Of a stretch of DNA of 64,000 bases, positions 52,568 to 62,295 are shown piece after piece; position 1 is the stretch's first letter, and each line of letters opens with the position of its first letter. The notes under the pieces were generated by a model. The model did not search any database, was not told the DNA's origin, and saw only the letters and a program-made list of their open reading frames with translations. The DNA is taken from assembly GCF_000013345.1 (NCBI RefSeq), contig NC_007777.1, forward strand, positions 2,232,001 through 2,296,000, in the 5' to 3' direction. The position numbers and the translations under genes are program-made. This stretch comes from Frankia casuarinae. Lineage in GTDB: Bacteria; Actinomycetota; Actinomycetes; Frankiales; Frankiaceae.

Positions 52568-52780
52568 ATGGCCGAGATCCGGGTCGGTAAGCCCGACGTC
52601 GCGCCGGACGCCACCGCGCACGTCAAGGGGGTTGCACAGGGCAACGCGACCGGTTCGTACCGATGGCAGGTGGGGCACCACGCCGATGGCAGCGCCGACG
52701 CTCGGCGCTCCACCGGCGTCCGACCGAAGAGGCGCAATCCCGTCGCGCCGAGGAGCATGCCCAACCTGCCGCCGGGGTAG
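52568..52780 (+). CDS. Small basic protein of the hydrogenase operon
   Basis: The 70-residue protein (MAEIRVGKPDVAPDATAHVKGVAQGNATGSYRWQVGHHADGSADARRSTGV in outline) is hydrophilic, Arg/Pro-rich at the end and unlike known families. A GGAGGG site lies upstream (52551-52556). Small proteins of this type recur between DUF5947 and hypF in actinobacterial clusters. A structural or assembly role for the hydrogenase is possible. Confidence 0.65.
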   Translation: MAEIRVGKPDVAPDATAHVKGVAQGNATGSYRWQVGHHADGSADARRSTGVRPKRRNPVAPRSMPNLPPG

Positions 52781-52849
52781 CGCCCAGCAGGCGGCGCACC
52801 ACCCGAAGCCCGCGGACACGCGTGGGAAAACGGTACCGAGGAGGTGGAC

Positions 52850-52960
52850 ATGAGTAGTCGCAAGCTGGTGCTGGCGACAGTCGGCGTGGCCGGTGCCGTC
52901 GGCCTATTCTGGAGGGAGTATCCGGCCCTCGTCCGATACATCAGGATCGAGAAGATGTGA
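52850..52960 (+). CDS. DUF6893-like 36-residue membrane peptide
   Basis: This small gene has an excellent GAGGAGG site and encodes a 36-residue peptide: MSSRKLVLATVGVAGAVGLFW, then a short REYPALVRYIRIEKM tail. One hydrophobic helix and a basic amphipathic end match the DUF6893 small-protein family found beside hypF in hydrogenase clusters. It could anchor or dock the soluble hydrogenase at the membrane; this is inference. Its stop overlaps the hypF start. Confidence 0.75.
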   Translation: MSSRKLVLATVGVAGAVGLFWREYPALVRYIRIEKM

Positions 52961-55407
52961 TGGCGGACGGCACGGCGGGCCGCATGACCCGGCCGGTGCT
53001 CTCGGTGGGCGGGGCCGGTGAACCGAGCCGGGAGGCCGGCCCAGGCGGCCGGGCCCGGCGACGGTTCGTCGTCCAGGGGCTGGTCCAGGGGGTCGGCTTC
53101 CGGCCGTTCGTCCACGCCGCCGCGACGGAGCTGGCTCTGACCGGCTGGGTGCGCAACGACACCGGCGGCGTGGTCGCGGAGGTCGAGGGAACCCCCGGCG
53201 CAGTCGAGGACTTCGCCCGCCGGCTTCGCTGCGACGTGCCGCCGCTGGCCATGGTCGAGCGGGTCGTGACCACGGAACTTCCGCCCTGCGGCGGATCCGG
53301 CTTCGCGATCGTCCGATCCCGGCCGGCCGCGGGTGGGCGTACGGCGGCGGCCCCCGACGTGGCGACATGCCCGGATTGCCTGCGGGAACTGGCCGATCCC
53401 GCGGACCGGCGTTACCGGCATCCGTTCATCACGTGCACCAACTGCGGACCCAGGTTCACGATCATCACCGACCTTCCCTACGACCGGCCGGCAACGACGA
53501 TGGCCCGGTTCGCCATGTGCCCCGTGTGTGAGCGGGAGTACTCCGATCCGGCCGACCGACGTTTCCATGCCCAGCCGATCGCCTGCCCGGCGTGCGGACC
53601 GCGCCTGGAGTTCGTGTCGCCGTTGGGCGCGCCGCGGACCGGCGAGGACGCGCTCGCCGCGGCGCGGCGGCTGCTCGCCGACGGTGGCGTCCTGGCGGTG
53701 AAGGGGGTGGGCGGCTACCACCTCGCCTGCGTCGCCACCGACCCGACGGCGGTGACGACCCTGCGACGCCGCAAACGGCGCGGCGGCAAGCCGTTCGCCG
53801 TCATGGTCCACGACCTGGCTGCGGCCCGGGCCCTGGCGCATGTCGACGAGCGGGAGGCGGCCCTGCTCACCGACCCCGCTCGGCCCATCGTGCTGGTGCG
53901 CCGCCGTCGCGACGGCCGTCCCGCGCTCGCCGACTCCGTTGCCCCGGACAACCCCGATCTCGGTCTGCTGCTGCCCTACACGCCGGTGCACCATCTGCTG
54001 CTCGGCCTGCCAGGCGAGCCCGTGCCCCTCCATCGAACCGTCGGCACCGCCGGATGGCCGCCGTTGGTGATGACCTCCGGGAACCTCGGCGGCGAGCCGA
54101 TCGCGGCCGAGGACACCGACGCCCTGCGCCGGCTCGCCCCGCTTGTCGATGGCTGGCTGCGCCACGACCGTCCGATCCGGGTGCCCTGCGACGACTCCGT
54201 TGTCCGGGTGGTCGATGGTGCCCCGTCGCCGGTACGCCGCTCGCGTGGCTACGCGCCGTTGCCGGTGCCGCTGCCGTTCGAGGTGCCCCCGACGCTGGCC
54301 GTCGGGGCCGACCTCAAGAACACCTGCGGCCTGGGCGCGGGCCGGTCGGCCTGGCTCAGCGGGCACATCGGGGACATGGACGACCTGGCCACCCTGCGCG
54401 CCTTCGACGCCGCCGAGCGGCACCTCGAGCACCTGACCGGCGTCACCCCCCGCCAGCTCGTCACCGACGCGCATCCGGGCTATCGGTCGCGCCAGTGGGC
54501 TGTGCGGCACGCCGCCGGCCGACCGATACGGACCGTGCAGCATCACCATGCCCATGTGGCCGCGCTGATGGCCGAGCACGGCCTCGACGGCACCCGGCCG
54601 GTGGTGGGATTCGCCTTTGACGGGACCGGCTACGGCCCCGACCGGGCCGTGTGGGGCGGCGAGGTGCTGATCGCCGACTACCGCGGGTTCCGGCGCTTCG
54701 CCCACCTGGGCTATGTGCCGCTTGCCGGTGGGGACGCCGCGGTTCGGCGGCCCTGCCGGATGGCGCTCGCCCATCTGCACGCCGCCGGAGTCCGCTGGGA
54801 TCCCACCCTGCCGCCGGTCGTCGCCTGCCCGCAGCCGGAGCGGCGGGTGCTGACCCACCAGCTGGCCAGCGGGCTGGGCTGCGTGCCGACCTCCAGCATG
54901 GGGCGGCTCTTCGACGCGGTCAGCTCGCTGCTCGGCATCCGTCACGAGGTCGACTTCGAGGCGCAGGCGGCGATCGAGCTGGAGGCCCGGGCGCGCACCG
55001 CGGCCGGCGGCGGCGCGGACGACCGCGAACGCCACGCGTTCGCCCTGCGCGGGCAGGGGCTGGGCAGGCCGCTGATTATCGACCCGGCGCCGGTCATCCG
55101 GGCGATGGTGAGGGATCTGTCGGCCGGGCTCGCCGTGGACATCGCCGCGGTCCGTTTCCACACAGCCGTCGTGGCGATGATCGTGGACCTCGCCCGGCGG
55201 GCACGCGGCGAGGTGGGCCTTGACCTGGTCGGACTCACCGGCGGGGTCTTCCAGAACGCCGTTCTGACGACGGCTGCATCCAGGGCACTGCATGCGGGGG
55301 GCTTCACGGTGCTGCGGCATGCGCGGGTACCTCCGAATGACGGGGGGATCGCTCTCGGTCAGCTGCTCGTCGCCGCAGCGCGGGAGAAGACGCGGGAAAA
55401 GGGGTGA
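52960..55407 (+). CDS. hypF: Carbamoyltransferase HypF
   Basis: HypF makes the thiocarboxamide on HypE that becomes the cyanide ligands. The protein of about 815 residues has all domains in order: acylphosphatase (RFVVQGLVQGVGFRPFVHAAA, residues about 28-115), two C4 zinc fingers (CPDC...CTNC and CPVC...CPAC), the YrdC-like domain (GGVLAVKGVGGYHLACVATD...TSGNLGGEPI), and the Kae1-like carbamoyltransferase (QHHHAHVAALMAEHG, FDGTGYGPDRAVWGGEVL, GLTGGVFQNAVL). ATG 52960 or GTG 52957 can start. A 25-residue leader precedes the acylphosphatase domain. Confidence 0.96.
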   Translation: MADGTAGRMTRPVLSVGGAGEPSREAGPGGRARRRFVVQGLVQGVGFRPFVHAAATELALTGWVRNDTGGVVAEVEGTPGAVEDFARRLRCDVPPLAMVERVVTTELPPCGGSGFAIVRSRPAAGGRTAAAPDVATCPDCLRELADPADRRYRHPFITCTNCGPRFTIITDLPYDRPATTMARFAMCPVCEREYSDPADRRFHAQPIACPACGPRLEFVSPLGAPRTGEDALAAARRLLADGGVLAVKGVGGYHLACVATDPTAVTTLRRRKRRGGKPFAVMVHDLAAARALAHVDEREAALLTDPARPIVLVRRRRDGRPALADSVAPDNPDLGLLLPYTPVHHLLLGLPGEPVPLHRTVGTAGWPPLVMTSGNLGGEPIAAEDTDALRRLAPLVDGWLRHDRPIRVPCDDSVVRVVDGAPSPVRRSRGYAPLPVPLPFEVPPTLAVGADLKNTCGLGAGRSAWLSGHIGDMDDLATLRAFDAAERHLEHLTGVTPRQLVTDAHPGYRSRQWAVRHAAGRPIRTVQHHHAHVAALMAEHGLDGTRPVVGFAFDGTGYGPDRAVWGGEVLIADYRGFRRFAHLGYVPLAGGDAAVRRPCRMALAHLHAAGVRWDPTLPPVVACPQPERRVLTHQLASGLGCVPTSSMGRLFDAVSSLLGIRHEVDFEAQAAIELEARARTAAGGGADDRERHAFALRGQGLGRPLIIDPAPVIRAMVRDLSAGLAVDIAAVRFHTAVVAMIVDLARRARGEVGLDLVGLTGGVFQNAVLTTAASRALHAGGFTVLRHARVPPNDGGIALGQLLVAAAREKTREKG

Positions 55408-55414
55408 GGAACAG

Positions 55415-55713
55415 GTGTGTCTCGCGGTTCCAGGACGGGTGGTGGGGATCGAGGAACGCCACGGGGCCCGGATGGCCGAGGTCGATTTCGGGGGTGTGCG
55501 CAAGGACGTCTGCCTGCAGTACCTGCCCGAGGTCATGGTCGGCGAGTACGTGATCGTGCATGTGGGGTTCGCGATCCAACGGCTGGACGAACGCTCGGCG
55601 GTGGAGTCGCTGGCCACCTTCGCGCGGATGGGACTCCTGACCGAGGAGCTGGGTGACGGTGCGGCCGGTGTGAGTGCCACGGCCCGCGGGGCCGGCGAGG
55701 AGGGGGTGACGCG

Positions 55714-55717
<4 letters not shown>
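55415..55717 (+). CDS. hypC: Hydrogenase assembly chaperone HypC
   Basis: GTG 55415 begins [59 protein letters not shown] in outline. Cys2 in MCLAVPG is the essential residue that carries the Fe(CN)2CO group between HypD and the large subunit. The family usually has 75-95 residues; this one has 100, with a variable tail ([16 protein letters not shown]). GAGG lies about ten bases before the start. Its end overlaps the hypD start (GTGA). Confidence 0.95.
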
Positions 55718-56911
<1,194 letters not shown>

Positions 56912-56922
<11 letters not shown>

Positions 56923-57991
56923 GGCCGCGACGGCGGTGGATCCGGCCGCGTGGACCTGCCCGGCGCCGTTGGTGGAGTGCCCCACGATCGTGATGGGGCA
57001 TGGCGGCGGGGGGGCGATGTCGGCCGAACTCGTCGAGCATCTCTTCCTGCCGGCCTTCGCAGCCGCCGGCGCGGGCGGTCCGGAGGACCTGGGGGATGCG
57101 GCCGTGGTCACCGTCGACGGCGCACGGGTGTCGTTCACCACCGACTCCTACGTCGTTCGACCGTTGTTCTTCCCTGGCGGCTCGATCGGTGATCTTGCGG
57201 TCAACGGAACCGTCAACGACCTGGCGATGTCCGGCGCCGAACCCCGGTACCTCTCGACCGCATTCATCCTGGAAGAGGGCACCGAGCTGACCGATCTCGG
57301 CCGGGTGGCGGATGCGCTCGGAGCGGCGGCCCGTGCCGCGGGCGTCCGGCTGGTCACCGGCGACACCAAGGTCGTCGATGCCGGTCACGGTGATGGGGTC
57401 TACGTCAACACGGCGGGGATCGGCCTGGTTCCCGACGGCGTTGACATCCGGCCCGCTCGGGCCCGGCCGGGCGACGTCGTCCTGGTCAGCGGCGAGATCG
57501 GGCTGCACGGGATCGCCGTGCTCAGCTGCCGGGAGGGCCTGGAATTCGCCACGGAGGTCCGCAGTGACACCGCACCGTTGCACGGACTGGTCGGCGCCAT
57601 GTTGCGCACCGGCGCGGACGTGCACGCCCTGCGGGACCCGACGCGCGGAGGACTGGCCGCGACACTCAACGAGATTGCGCGGACCGCGCGGGTGGGAATC
57701 GTCATCACCGAACGGCATGTTCCCGTTCCCGAGCCGGTCCTCGACGCCTGCAGCATTCTCGGGCTGGACCCCTTCTACATCGCCAACGAGGGCAAGCTCG
57801 TGGCGATGGTCGCGCCGCGGGACGCCGATCGGGTGCTCGAGGCGATGCGCGCGCGCCCACTCGGCCGAAACGCGGCTGTGATAGGTACGGTGACCGCGGA
57901 ACACCCGGGAATGGTGGTCGCGAGGACCGGTCTCGGCGCGAGCCGCCTGGTGGACCTCCCGGTCGGTGAGCAACTTCCCCGAATCTGCTGA
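56912..57991 (+). CDS. hypE: Hydrogenase maturation protein HypE
   Basis: HypE receives the carbamoyl group from HypF on its C-terminal Cys and dehydrates it to thiocyanate with ATP. The 359-residue PurM-like protein has [22 protein letters not shown] at the N-terminus, [41 protein letters not shown] and [16 protein letters not shown], and ends exactly in PRIC with the required terminal Cys. ATG 56912 overlaps hypD by eleven bases. It closes the operon; no clear terminator is visible. Confidence 0.96.
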
Positions 57992-58593
57992 ATCTCTGAG
58001 CTGTTTTCGAGTCCAGGGTGGACCCGTGCATTCCGGTCCGCGCCTCCGTCGCCGAATTCGACAAGATCCCCGGGCAGGTGGAATGGTGAGGTGCATGCCT
58101 GTCGGCCTCTCGGTGGCGGGCTGGGGCTCAGGGAGTGACCGGCTGGCGCGCCGCGGGCGTCCGGCGGAATGCGGAGAGGACGTCCTCCGGACGCTCGGAG
58201 ACGGGCGTCGGCGGCTCGGGATGGCGGCGATCATGGTCGGGTGGCCGGGAACGGTCTGTACGTGAACATGGTTGTAAGCGTAGACCTCTCGCCCGGCGAT
58301 GTCGAACACGCGTTCGTTTCTGTGGTCGCGGCTCCGTCTTGGGGGTGTGGTCGTAATCGTGAAAGGATGACCCGTCGTTCCGCGTTGAACGTTGGTCTCA
58401 ACCGAGGTAGCGTAGGCGGGTATTGGCGCGGTTGTTTCCGTCGAGGGCGAGAGTGGAGGCATCAGGCTTGCGGTCGGTTGGGGCTGTGGTGGTATGCTTC
58501 ACTCTTAAGTCGTCCGGCCCGCCATGTGGCGGTTGGGCGGACGAAGCGGCGGTGGATAATCGTATGGTCTTTCGGGTGTTGTTGAGGTGAGTC
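57992..58593. other. Intergenic region with hairpin upstream of cold-shock gene
   Basis: No gene is supported. A strong imperfect hairpin spans 58512-58542 (GTCC-GGCCCGCC-loop-GGCGG-TTGGGC-GGAC), about 50 bases before the next start. It could be a terminator for read-through from hypE or a structured 5' leader of the cold-shock-domain mRNA. AT-richer DNA at 58480-58510 may hold a promoter. Confidence 0.45.
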
Positions 58594-59019
58594 GTGAGTA
58601 CAGGTAAGGTTCTTCGCTTCGACCATGTTCGGGGTTACGGTTTCATAGCTCCCAGTGACGGTGGAGACGATATTTTCCTACATGCCAACGATCTTCTTGT
58701 TGAGAAGAATCTCGTCATCCCTGGGGCCGTCATGGAGTTCGAGATCGAGGAGGGCGAGCGTGGGCTGAAGGCCAGTGCGGCCCGCATCCTCAGGTCCGCG
58801 CCCGCGGCTTCGGGTCTGGCCGCTCCGGCGCCGACGAGGGGAACCGTCCACGCGGACGATTCCGACGCTCTCTGCGACGTCCTGCCGGTCGGGGAGTTCA
58901 CCCAGGAAATCACCGAACTGTTGCTCCGGATCGACCCGACCCTGACGGGGACGCAGATAGTCCGGATCAGAAGCGAGCTGATGGGCGTGGCCGAGAAGTA
59001 CGGTTGGATCGAGAGCTGA
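58594..59019 (+). CDS. Cold-shock-domain protein with C-terminal extension
   Basis: The 141-residue protein starts with a cold-shock domain (residues 1-67): TGKVLRFDHVRGYGFIAPSDGGDDIFLHANDLL contains RNP1 (RGYGFIAP) and RNP2 (DIFLHAND), the RNA/ssDNA-binding strands. A second region (about 85-140, CDVLPVGEFTQEITELLLRIDPTLTGTQIVRIRSELMGVAEKYGWIES in outline) is helical and resembles none I know. Normal CspA proteins are near 70 residues, so this is a longer, Frankia-type variant. GTG 58594 follows TTGAGGTG. Its original terminator now lies behind an insertion element. Confidence 0.9.
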   Translation: MSTGKVLRFDHVRGYGFIAPSDGGDDIFLHANDLLVEKNLVIPGAVMEFEIEEGERGLKASAARILRSAPAASGLAAPAPTRGTVHADDSDALCDVLPVGEFTQEITELLLRIDPTLTGTQIVRIRSELMGVAEKYGWIES

Positions 59020-59031
59020 CGCGTATCCGGG

Positions 59032-60406
59032 CAGGGCGACGTCAAAGTAGGTACGGCGTGGCGTCTTGAGTTTGTGGTCGGCTACTGCTAGGGGTCGGGC
59101 CGCGAAGGGCCCTGGAACGCGGCAGACGCGGCACCTACAGGAAGATCTGAGTTCTCACGCAAAGGTCTTCCAGAAGCAGGTGCCGCGTCCGTGTCTGTAG
59201 TGTCCCCCATGTTGTGGCTTGAGTGTCAGCAGGAGCAGGTTGAGGTCTCGACAGCCGCGCAGGTCGCGGGGCTGGTCGCGGTGTTGCGGCGGGTACCGGA
59301 CTGGCGCGACCCGCGGGGTGTTCGCTACGAGCTCGCGCCGGTCCTGGCGTTGTGGGTCGCGGGCAACATCGCAGGTCACGACACCACCGTGGCGGTGTGG
59401 GAGTGGGCCTGCGCCCTCCCGGTCGGGGTGCTGGCCGGCCTCGGGTTCCCTCGTCGGGTGCCGTCGGAGCGCACGATCCGGCGGATCGTGGAGGAAGGCC
59501 CGCCCGGGCAGTTGGACCAGGCGCTGTCGGGCTGGACCGCCGCGGTCGCGCCCGGGCCCGCGGACCCGGGCGGCCTGGTAGCGGTGGCCTTTGACGGGAA
59601 GGTGATGAAGGGCGCCCGTTCCCGCCCGCCACAGGGGTCGGTGCGCCAGGAGGCGGTCGTCGAGGCCGTCCGCCACGACACCGGGACCGCGCTCGGGCAT
59701 CAACGGGTCGTGGCCGGCGACGAGATCGCCTCGGTACGGAGGCTGGTCAACCGGGTGTGTGACCACAACACGCTGGTCACGACCGACTGCCTGCACGCAC
59801 ACGAACCCTTGGCCCGGGCGATCCGGGCGAAGGGCGGCCACTGGCTTTTCTCGATCAAGGGCAACCAGCCCACCGTGCGGGCGAAGCTGGCCGGGCTGCC
59901 GTGGGACGAGTTCGGAAACCAGCACGTGACCCGGGAGAAGGCCCACGGCCGGATCGAGGAACGCGCGCTGAAGGCGTTGACCCCCTCCGCGCCGTCCCTG
60001 GTCGGGTTCCGAGGTACCCGGCAGGTGGTCAAGCTGGCCCGGACCACCCGCCGTAAGAAGACCACGACCAGCCCGGCTGCGACCTCGACCGAGGAGTTCT
60101 ACCTGGTCACGAGCCTGTCCACCGACCAGGCCAGCCCCGCGCAGCTGGCCCGGTGGGCTCGTGGCCACTGGACGGTCGAGGCCATTCACCATGTCCGCGA
60201 CCGGACCATGGACGAGGACCGCCACACCATCCGCACCAAGAACGCCGCCCTGAACTGGGCCATCGCCCGCGATACCACGATCAGCGCACTACGCCTGGCA
60301 GGCTACAAGAACATCAGACAGGCCCGCCGAGCCACCATCAGAGACCCTGGGCTCGTCCTCCAGATCATCGCCCTGACCAGCCAAAACAGACTTTGACGGA
60401 GCCCTG
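59032..60406 (+). mobile_element. ISAs1-family insertion sequence (1375 bp, 9-bp target duplication)
   Basis: The left end CAGGGCGACGTCAAAGT and the inward-read right end CAGGGCTCCGTCAAAGT match at 15 of 17 bases. GTATCCGGG flanks both sides (59023-59031 and 60407-60415), the target duplication expected for the family. The element sits 12 bases behind the cold-shock gene stop and carries one intact transposase gene. Confidence 0.93.
59191..60396 (+). CDS. ISAs1-family transposase
   Basis: The 401-residue protein has the DDE_Tnp_1-associated N-terminal domain (VAGLVAVLRRVPDWRDPRGVRYELAPVLALWVAGNIAG in outline). The ISAs1 catalytic motifs follow: AFDGKVMKGAR (first Asp), TTDCLHAHEPL (second Asp), FSIKGNQPTV, and RGHWTVEAIHHVRDRTMDEDRH with the Glu. 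The frame is undamaged, so it may be active. GTG 59191 is the first good start; MLW follows seven codons later. Confidence 0.93.
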   Translation: MSVVSPMLWLECQQEQVEVSTAAQVAGLVAVLRRVPDWRDPRGVRYELAPVLALWVAGNIAGHDTTVAVWEWACALPVGVLAGLGFPRRVPSERTIRRIVEEGPPGQLDQALSGWTAAVAPGPADPGGLVAVAFDGKVMKGARSRPPQGSVRQEAVVEAVRHDTGTALGHQRVVAGDEIASVRRLVNRVCDHNTLVTTDCLHAHEPLARAIRAKGGHWLFSIKGNQPTVRAKLAGLPWDEFGNQHVTREKAHGRIEERALKALTPSAPSLVGFRGTRQVVKLARTTRRKKTTTSPAATSTEEFYLVTSLSTDQASPAQLARWARGHWTVEAIHHVRDRTMDEDRHTIRTKNAALNWAIARDTTISALRLAGYKNIRQARRATIRDPGLVLQIIALTSQNRL

Positions 60407-60424
60407 GTATCCGGGCGTCTTTCT

Positions 60425-60453
60425 CACGTCCGGCTCTCCCTTCCCCGGACGTG
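60425..60453 (+). terminator. Terminator hairpin, now displaced from the cold-shock gene
   Basis: CACGTCCGG (60425-60433) pairs with CCGGACGTG (60445-60453), extended by three outer pairs. Without the insertion it would lie about 24 bases after the cold-shock gene stop, so it is probably that gene's terminator. Confidence 0.75.
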
Positions 60454-60597
60454 GGAGGGCCTCGGAGGCCTCGGGGCGGGAGGATAAGGATCCCCCCGGG
60501 GCGGTCCAGCGGAGTCGGGCAGGTGCCGTCGTTCAGCGTCCCGCGCGGCGGCTGTTCTTCCTGCCGAGGTGTCAACTGCCGCGTATCGTCGCGCAAA

Positions 60598-60630
60598 CGA
60601 AAGTACACCGTGTCCTATATCACAGATTCG
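60598..60630. repeat. Imperfect direct repeat flanking TIR-TPR gene (mate 61837-61869)
   Basis: CGAAAGTACACCGTG is identical at 60598-60612 and 61837-61851, and similarity continues through CACAGA to about 33 bases. On the minus strand both copies read as a protein-like TVYFR-x-x-D segment, so they are probably fragments of duplicated genes rather than attachment sites. Confidence 0.7.
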
Positions 60631-60693
60631 GGGGCCCGCGGAGTCCGTAGTAGGACGACCTGACGCGGTCTGTGCCGGTGGCACACTGGCCGG

Positions 60694-61770
60694 GTGACCG
60701 ACGGGGGCAACACGGACGACGCGACCGGTTCCGATCCGGACTGGGACTTCTTCGTCTCGTACACGGCAGTTGATCGCGAATGGGCGGAGTGGATCTCCTG
60801 GCAGCTCGAAGCAGACGGCTACCGCGTCCTCGTCCAAGCCTGGGACTTCGTCCCCGGATCGAACTGGCAGATCCGCATGCAACAAGGCGTCCAACACGCC
60901 CGACACACCCTCGCCGTACTCTCCGGCGCCTACCTGACCTCGATCTACGGCCATGCCGAATGGCAAGCCGCCCACGCCGCCGACCCTCACGGCTTCAAAC
61001 GCAAACTCCTCCCGGTACGGGTCGAAGACTGCCCACGGCCAGGACTCCTCGGCGCCGTCGTCTCCATCGACCTGTTCCACCACGACGCCGACAAAGCCGG
61101 CCGACACCTCCTCGACCACGTCCGCCACACCCTCACCGGACGCGCTAAACCCACCACACCCCCCAACTTCCCCACACACCGACCGAACCCACCAACCCAC
61201 GAACCGGCCTTCCCCGCAAACGAACCCGCACCCACCGACACATCCCCTGACCCGCATGACCAGCAGAGCACCGAAGATCTACTCGCCCACCAACGCCGCA
61301 CCCTCGGCCCCGATCACACCCACACCCTCGCGACCGCCAACTTGCTCAGGTCGCCCCTGGGCAACCTTGGCGAGCACGCCGCGGCACGCACCCTGTTCGA
61401 GGACACCCTCACCCGCCAACGCGCCACCCTCGGCCCCGACCACACCAATACCCTCACGACCGCCATGGCGCTCGGCTGGACCCTGGGCAACCTTGGCGAG
61501 CACGCCGCGGCACGCACCCTGTTCGAGGACACCCTCACCCGCCAACGCGCCACCCTCGGCCCCGACCACACCAATACCCTCACGACCGCCATGGCGCTCG
61601 GCTGGACCCTGGGCAACCTTGGCGAGCACGCCGCGGCACGCACCCTGTTCGAGGACACCCTCACCCGCCAACGCGCCACCCTCGGCCCCGACCACACCAA
61701 TACCCTCACGACCGCCATGGCGCTCGGCTGGACCCTGGATCGGCTTGGAAAGCGGCATCTCGGACGTTAG
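60694..61770 (+). CDS. TIR domain-TPR repeat protein
   Basis: The N-terminal TIR domain (residues about 16-140) starts DWDFFVSYTAVDREWAEWISWQLEADGYRVLVQAWDFVPG in outline and has SGAYLTSIYGHAEWQ; the Glu in AEW is at the position of the catalytic Glu of NAD+-cleaving TIR domains. A Pro-rich linker (145-190) leads to kinesin-light-chain-type TPRs of 42 residues: one diverged unit and three identical copies. There is no NB-ARC ATPase between them, unlike many TIR-TPR proteins, and the C-terminus breaks off in RLGKRHLGR, so it looks truncated. A defence role by NAD+ depletion is inferred. GTG 60694 is the start. Confidence 0.85.
   Translation: MTDGGNTDDATGSDPDWDFFVSYTAVDREWAEWISWQLEADGYRVLVQAWDFVPGSNWQIRMQQGVQHARHTLAVLSGAYLTSIYGHAEWQAAHAADPHGFKRKLLPVRVEDCPRPGLLGAVVSIDLFHHDADKAGRHLLDHVRHTLTGRAKPTTPPNFPTHRPNPPTHEPAFPANEPAPTDTSPDPHDQQSTEDLLAHQRRTLGPDHTHTLATANLLRSPLGNLGEHAAARTLFEDTLTRQRATLGPDHTNTLTTAMALGWTLGNLGEHAAARTLFEDTLTRQRATLGPDHTNTLTTAMALGWTLGNLGEHAAARTLFEDTLTRQRATLGPDHTNTLTTAMALGWTLDRLGKRHLGR
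61356..61733 (+). repeat. Three identical 126-bp tandem repeats encoding TPR units
   Basis: Units occupy 61356-61481, 61482-61607 and 61608-61733 and are base-for-base identical as far as can be read. Each encodes one 42-residue TPR. Perfect identity means recent expansion or ongoing gene conversion. Confidence 0.95.
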
Positions 61771-61935
61771 TGATCATTCGGAAAAGATGCCCCCCGGCTG
61801 GGTGTATTTGCGCTTTCGGGATCTTCATCGCAGAACCGAAAGTACACCGTGATCTGCGACACAGAACCGAAGTGGATGCGGACGTCCTGCGGCGATCCAT
61901 ACAGGTGGCGACCGTAGTACTTGGTTGGAGTCTCT
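61767..61935 (-). pseudogene. Gene fragment containing a TVYFR segment
   Basis: The minus-strand frame ending at 61767 reads TKYYGRHLYGSPQDVRIHFG and on through SQITVYFRFCDEDPESANTP, which has real-protein character. Its upstream part is Arg/Pro-rich and does not. A partial homologue (DTVYFRLRDDTRQLTP) with an in-frame stop lies at 60540-60630. Family unknown. Confidence 0.35.
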
Positions 61936-62220
61936 GGGGATGCCGCCCGACGGTCGGGCCGACTGGGCGCCGAACCTCGCTCGCAGCTCGGTCCGGCTCT
62001 CCGTCCCAGCCCTTGGTCTGGCGCTCGCTCCGCACCTCGGGGCTGCCCGCATGGGGTCCGACGACACGAACGGCCATTCCATGAATGGAGGCAGGAAACG
62101 GTGACCATGCCGGCAAAAAACGGCGTGGGCGTTTCCTGTGAAACATTCCCATCCGCGCGAAATGCCTGCATGGTGTGGATCTTCAGGGTCTTATGGATGG
62201 TGGAAGGTAAGTGAATAGGC

Positions 62221-62257
62221 GGCCCGGAGTGGTGTTACCAGCACCAATCTCCGGGCC
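62221..62257. promoter_or_regulatory. Long hairpin upstream of small hypothetical gene
   Basis: GGCCCGGAG pairs with CTCCGGGCC, and inside it TGGTG pairs with CACCA around a 7-base loop, with a two-base bulge. It lies 39 bases before the next start, so an attenuator or structured leader is possible; it may equally be a terminator. The wider stretch from 61936 to 62220 shows no gene. Confidence 0.5.
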
Positions 62258-62295
62258 TTGATCCCAAATCCTGCGTGAACAGGAGTGTGGAACCC

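Noticed and set aside
60598-61870. Direct repeats around TIR-TPR considered as att sites of an integrated element
   Set aside because: No integrase or tRNA end is present, and both copies read as fragments of a related protein.
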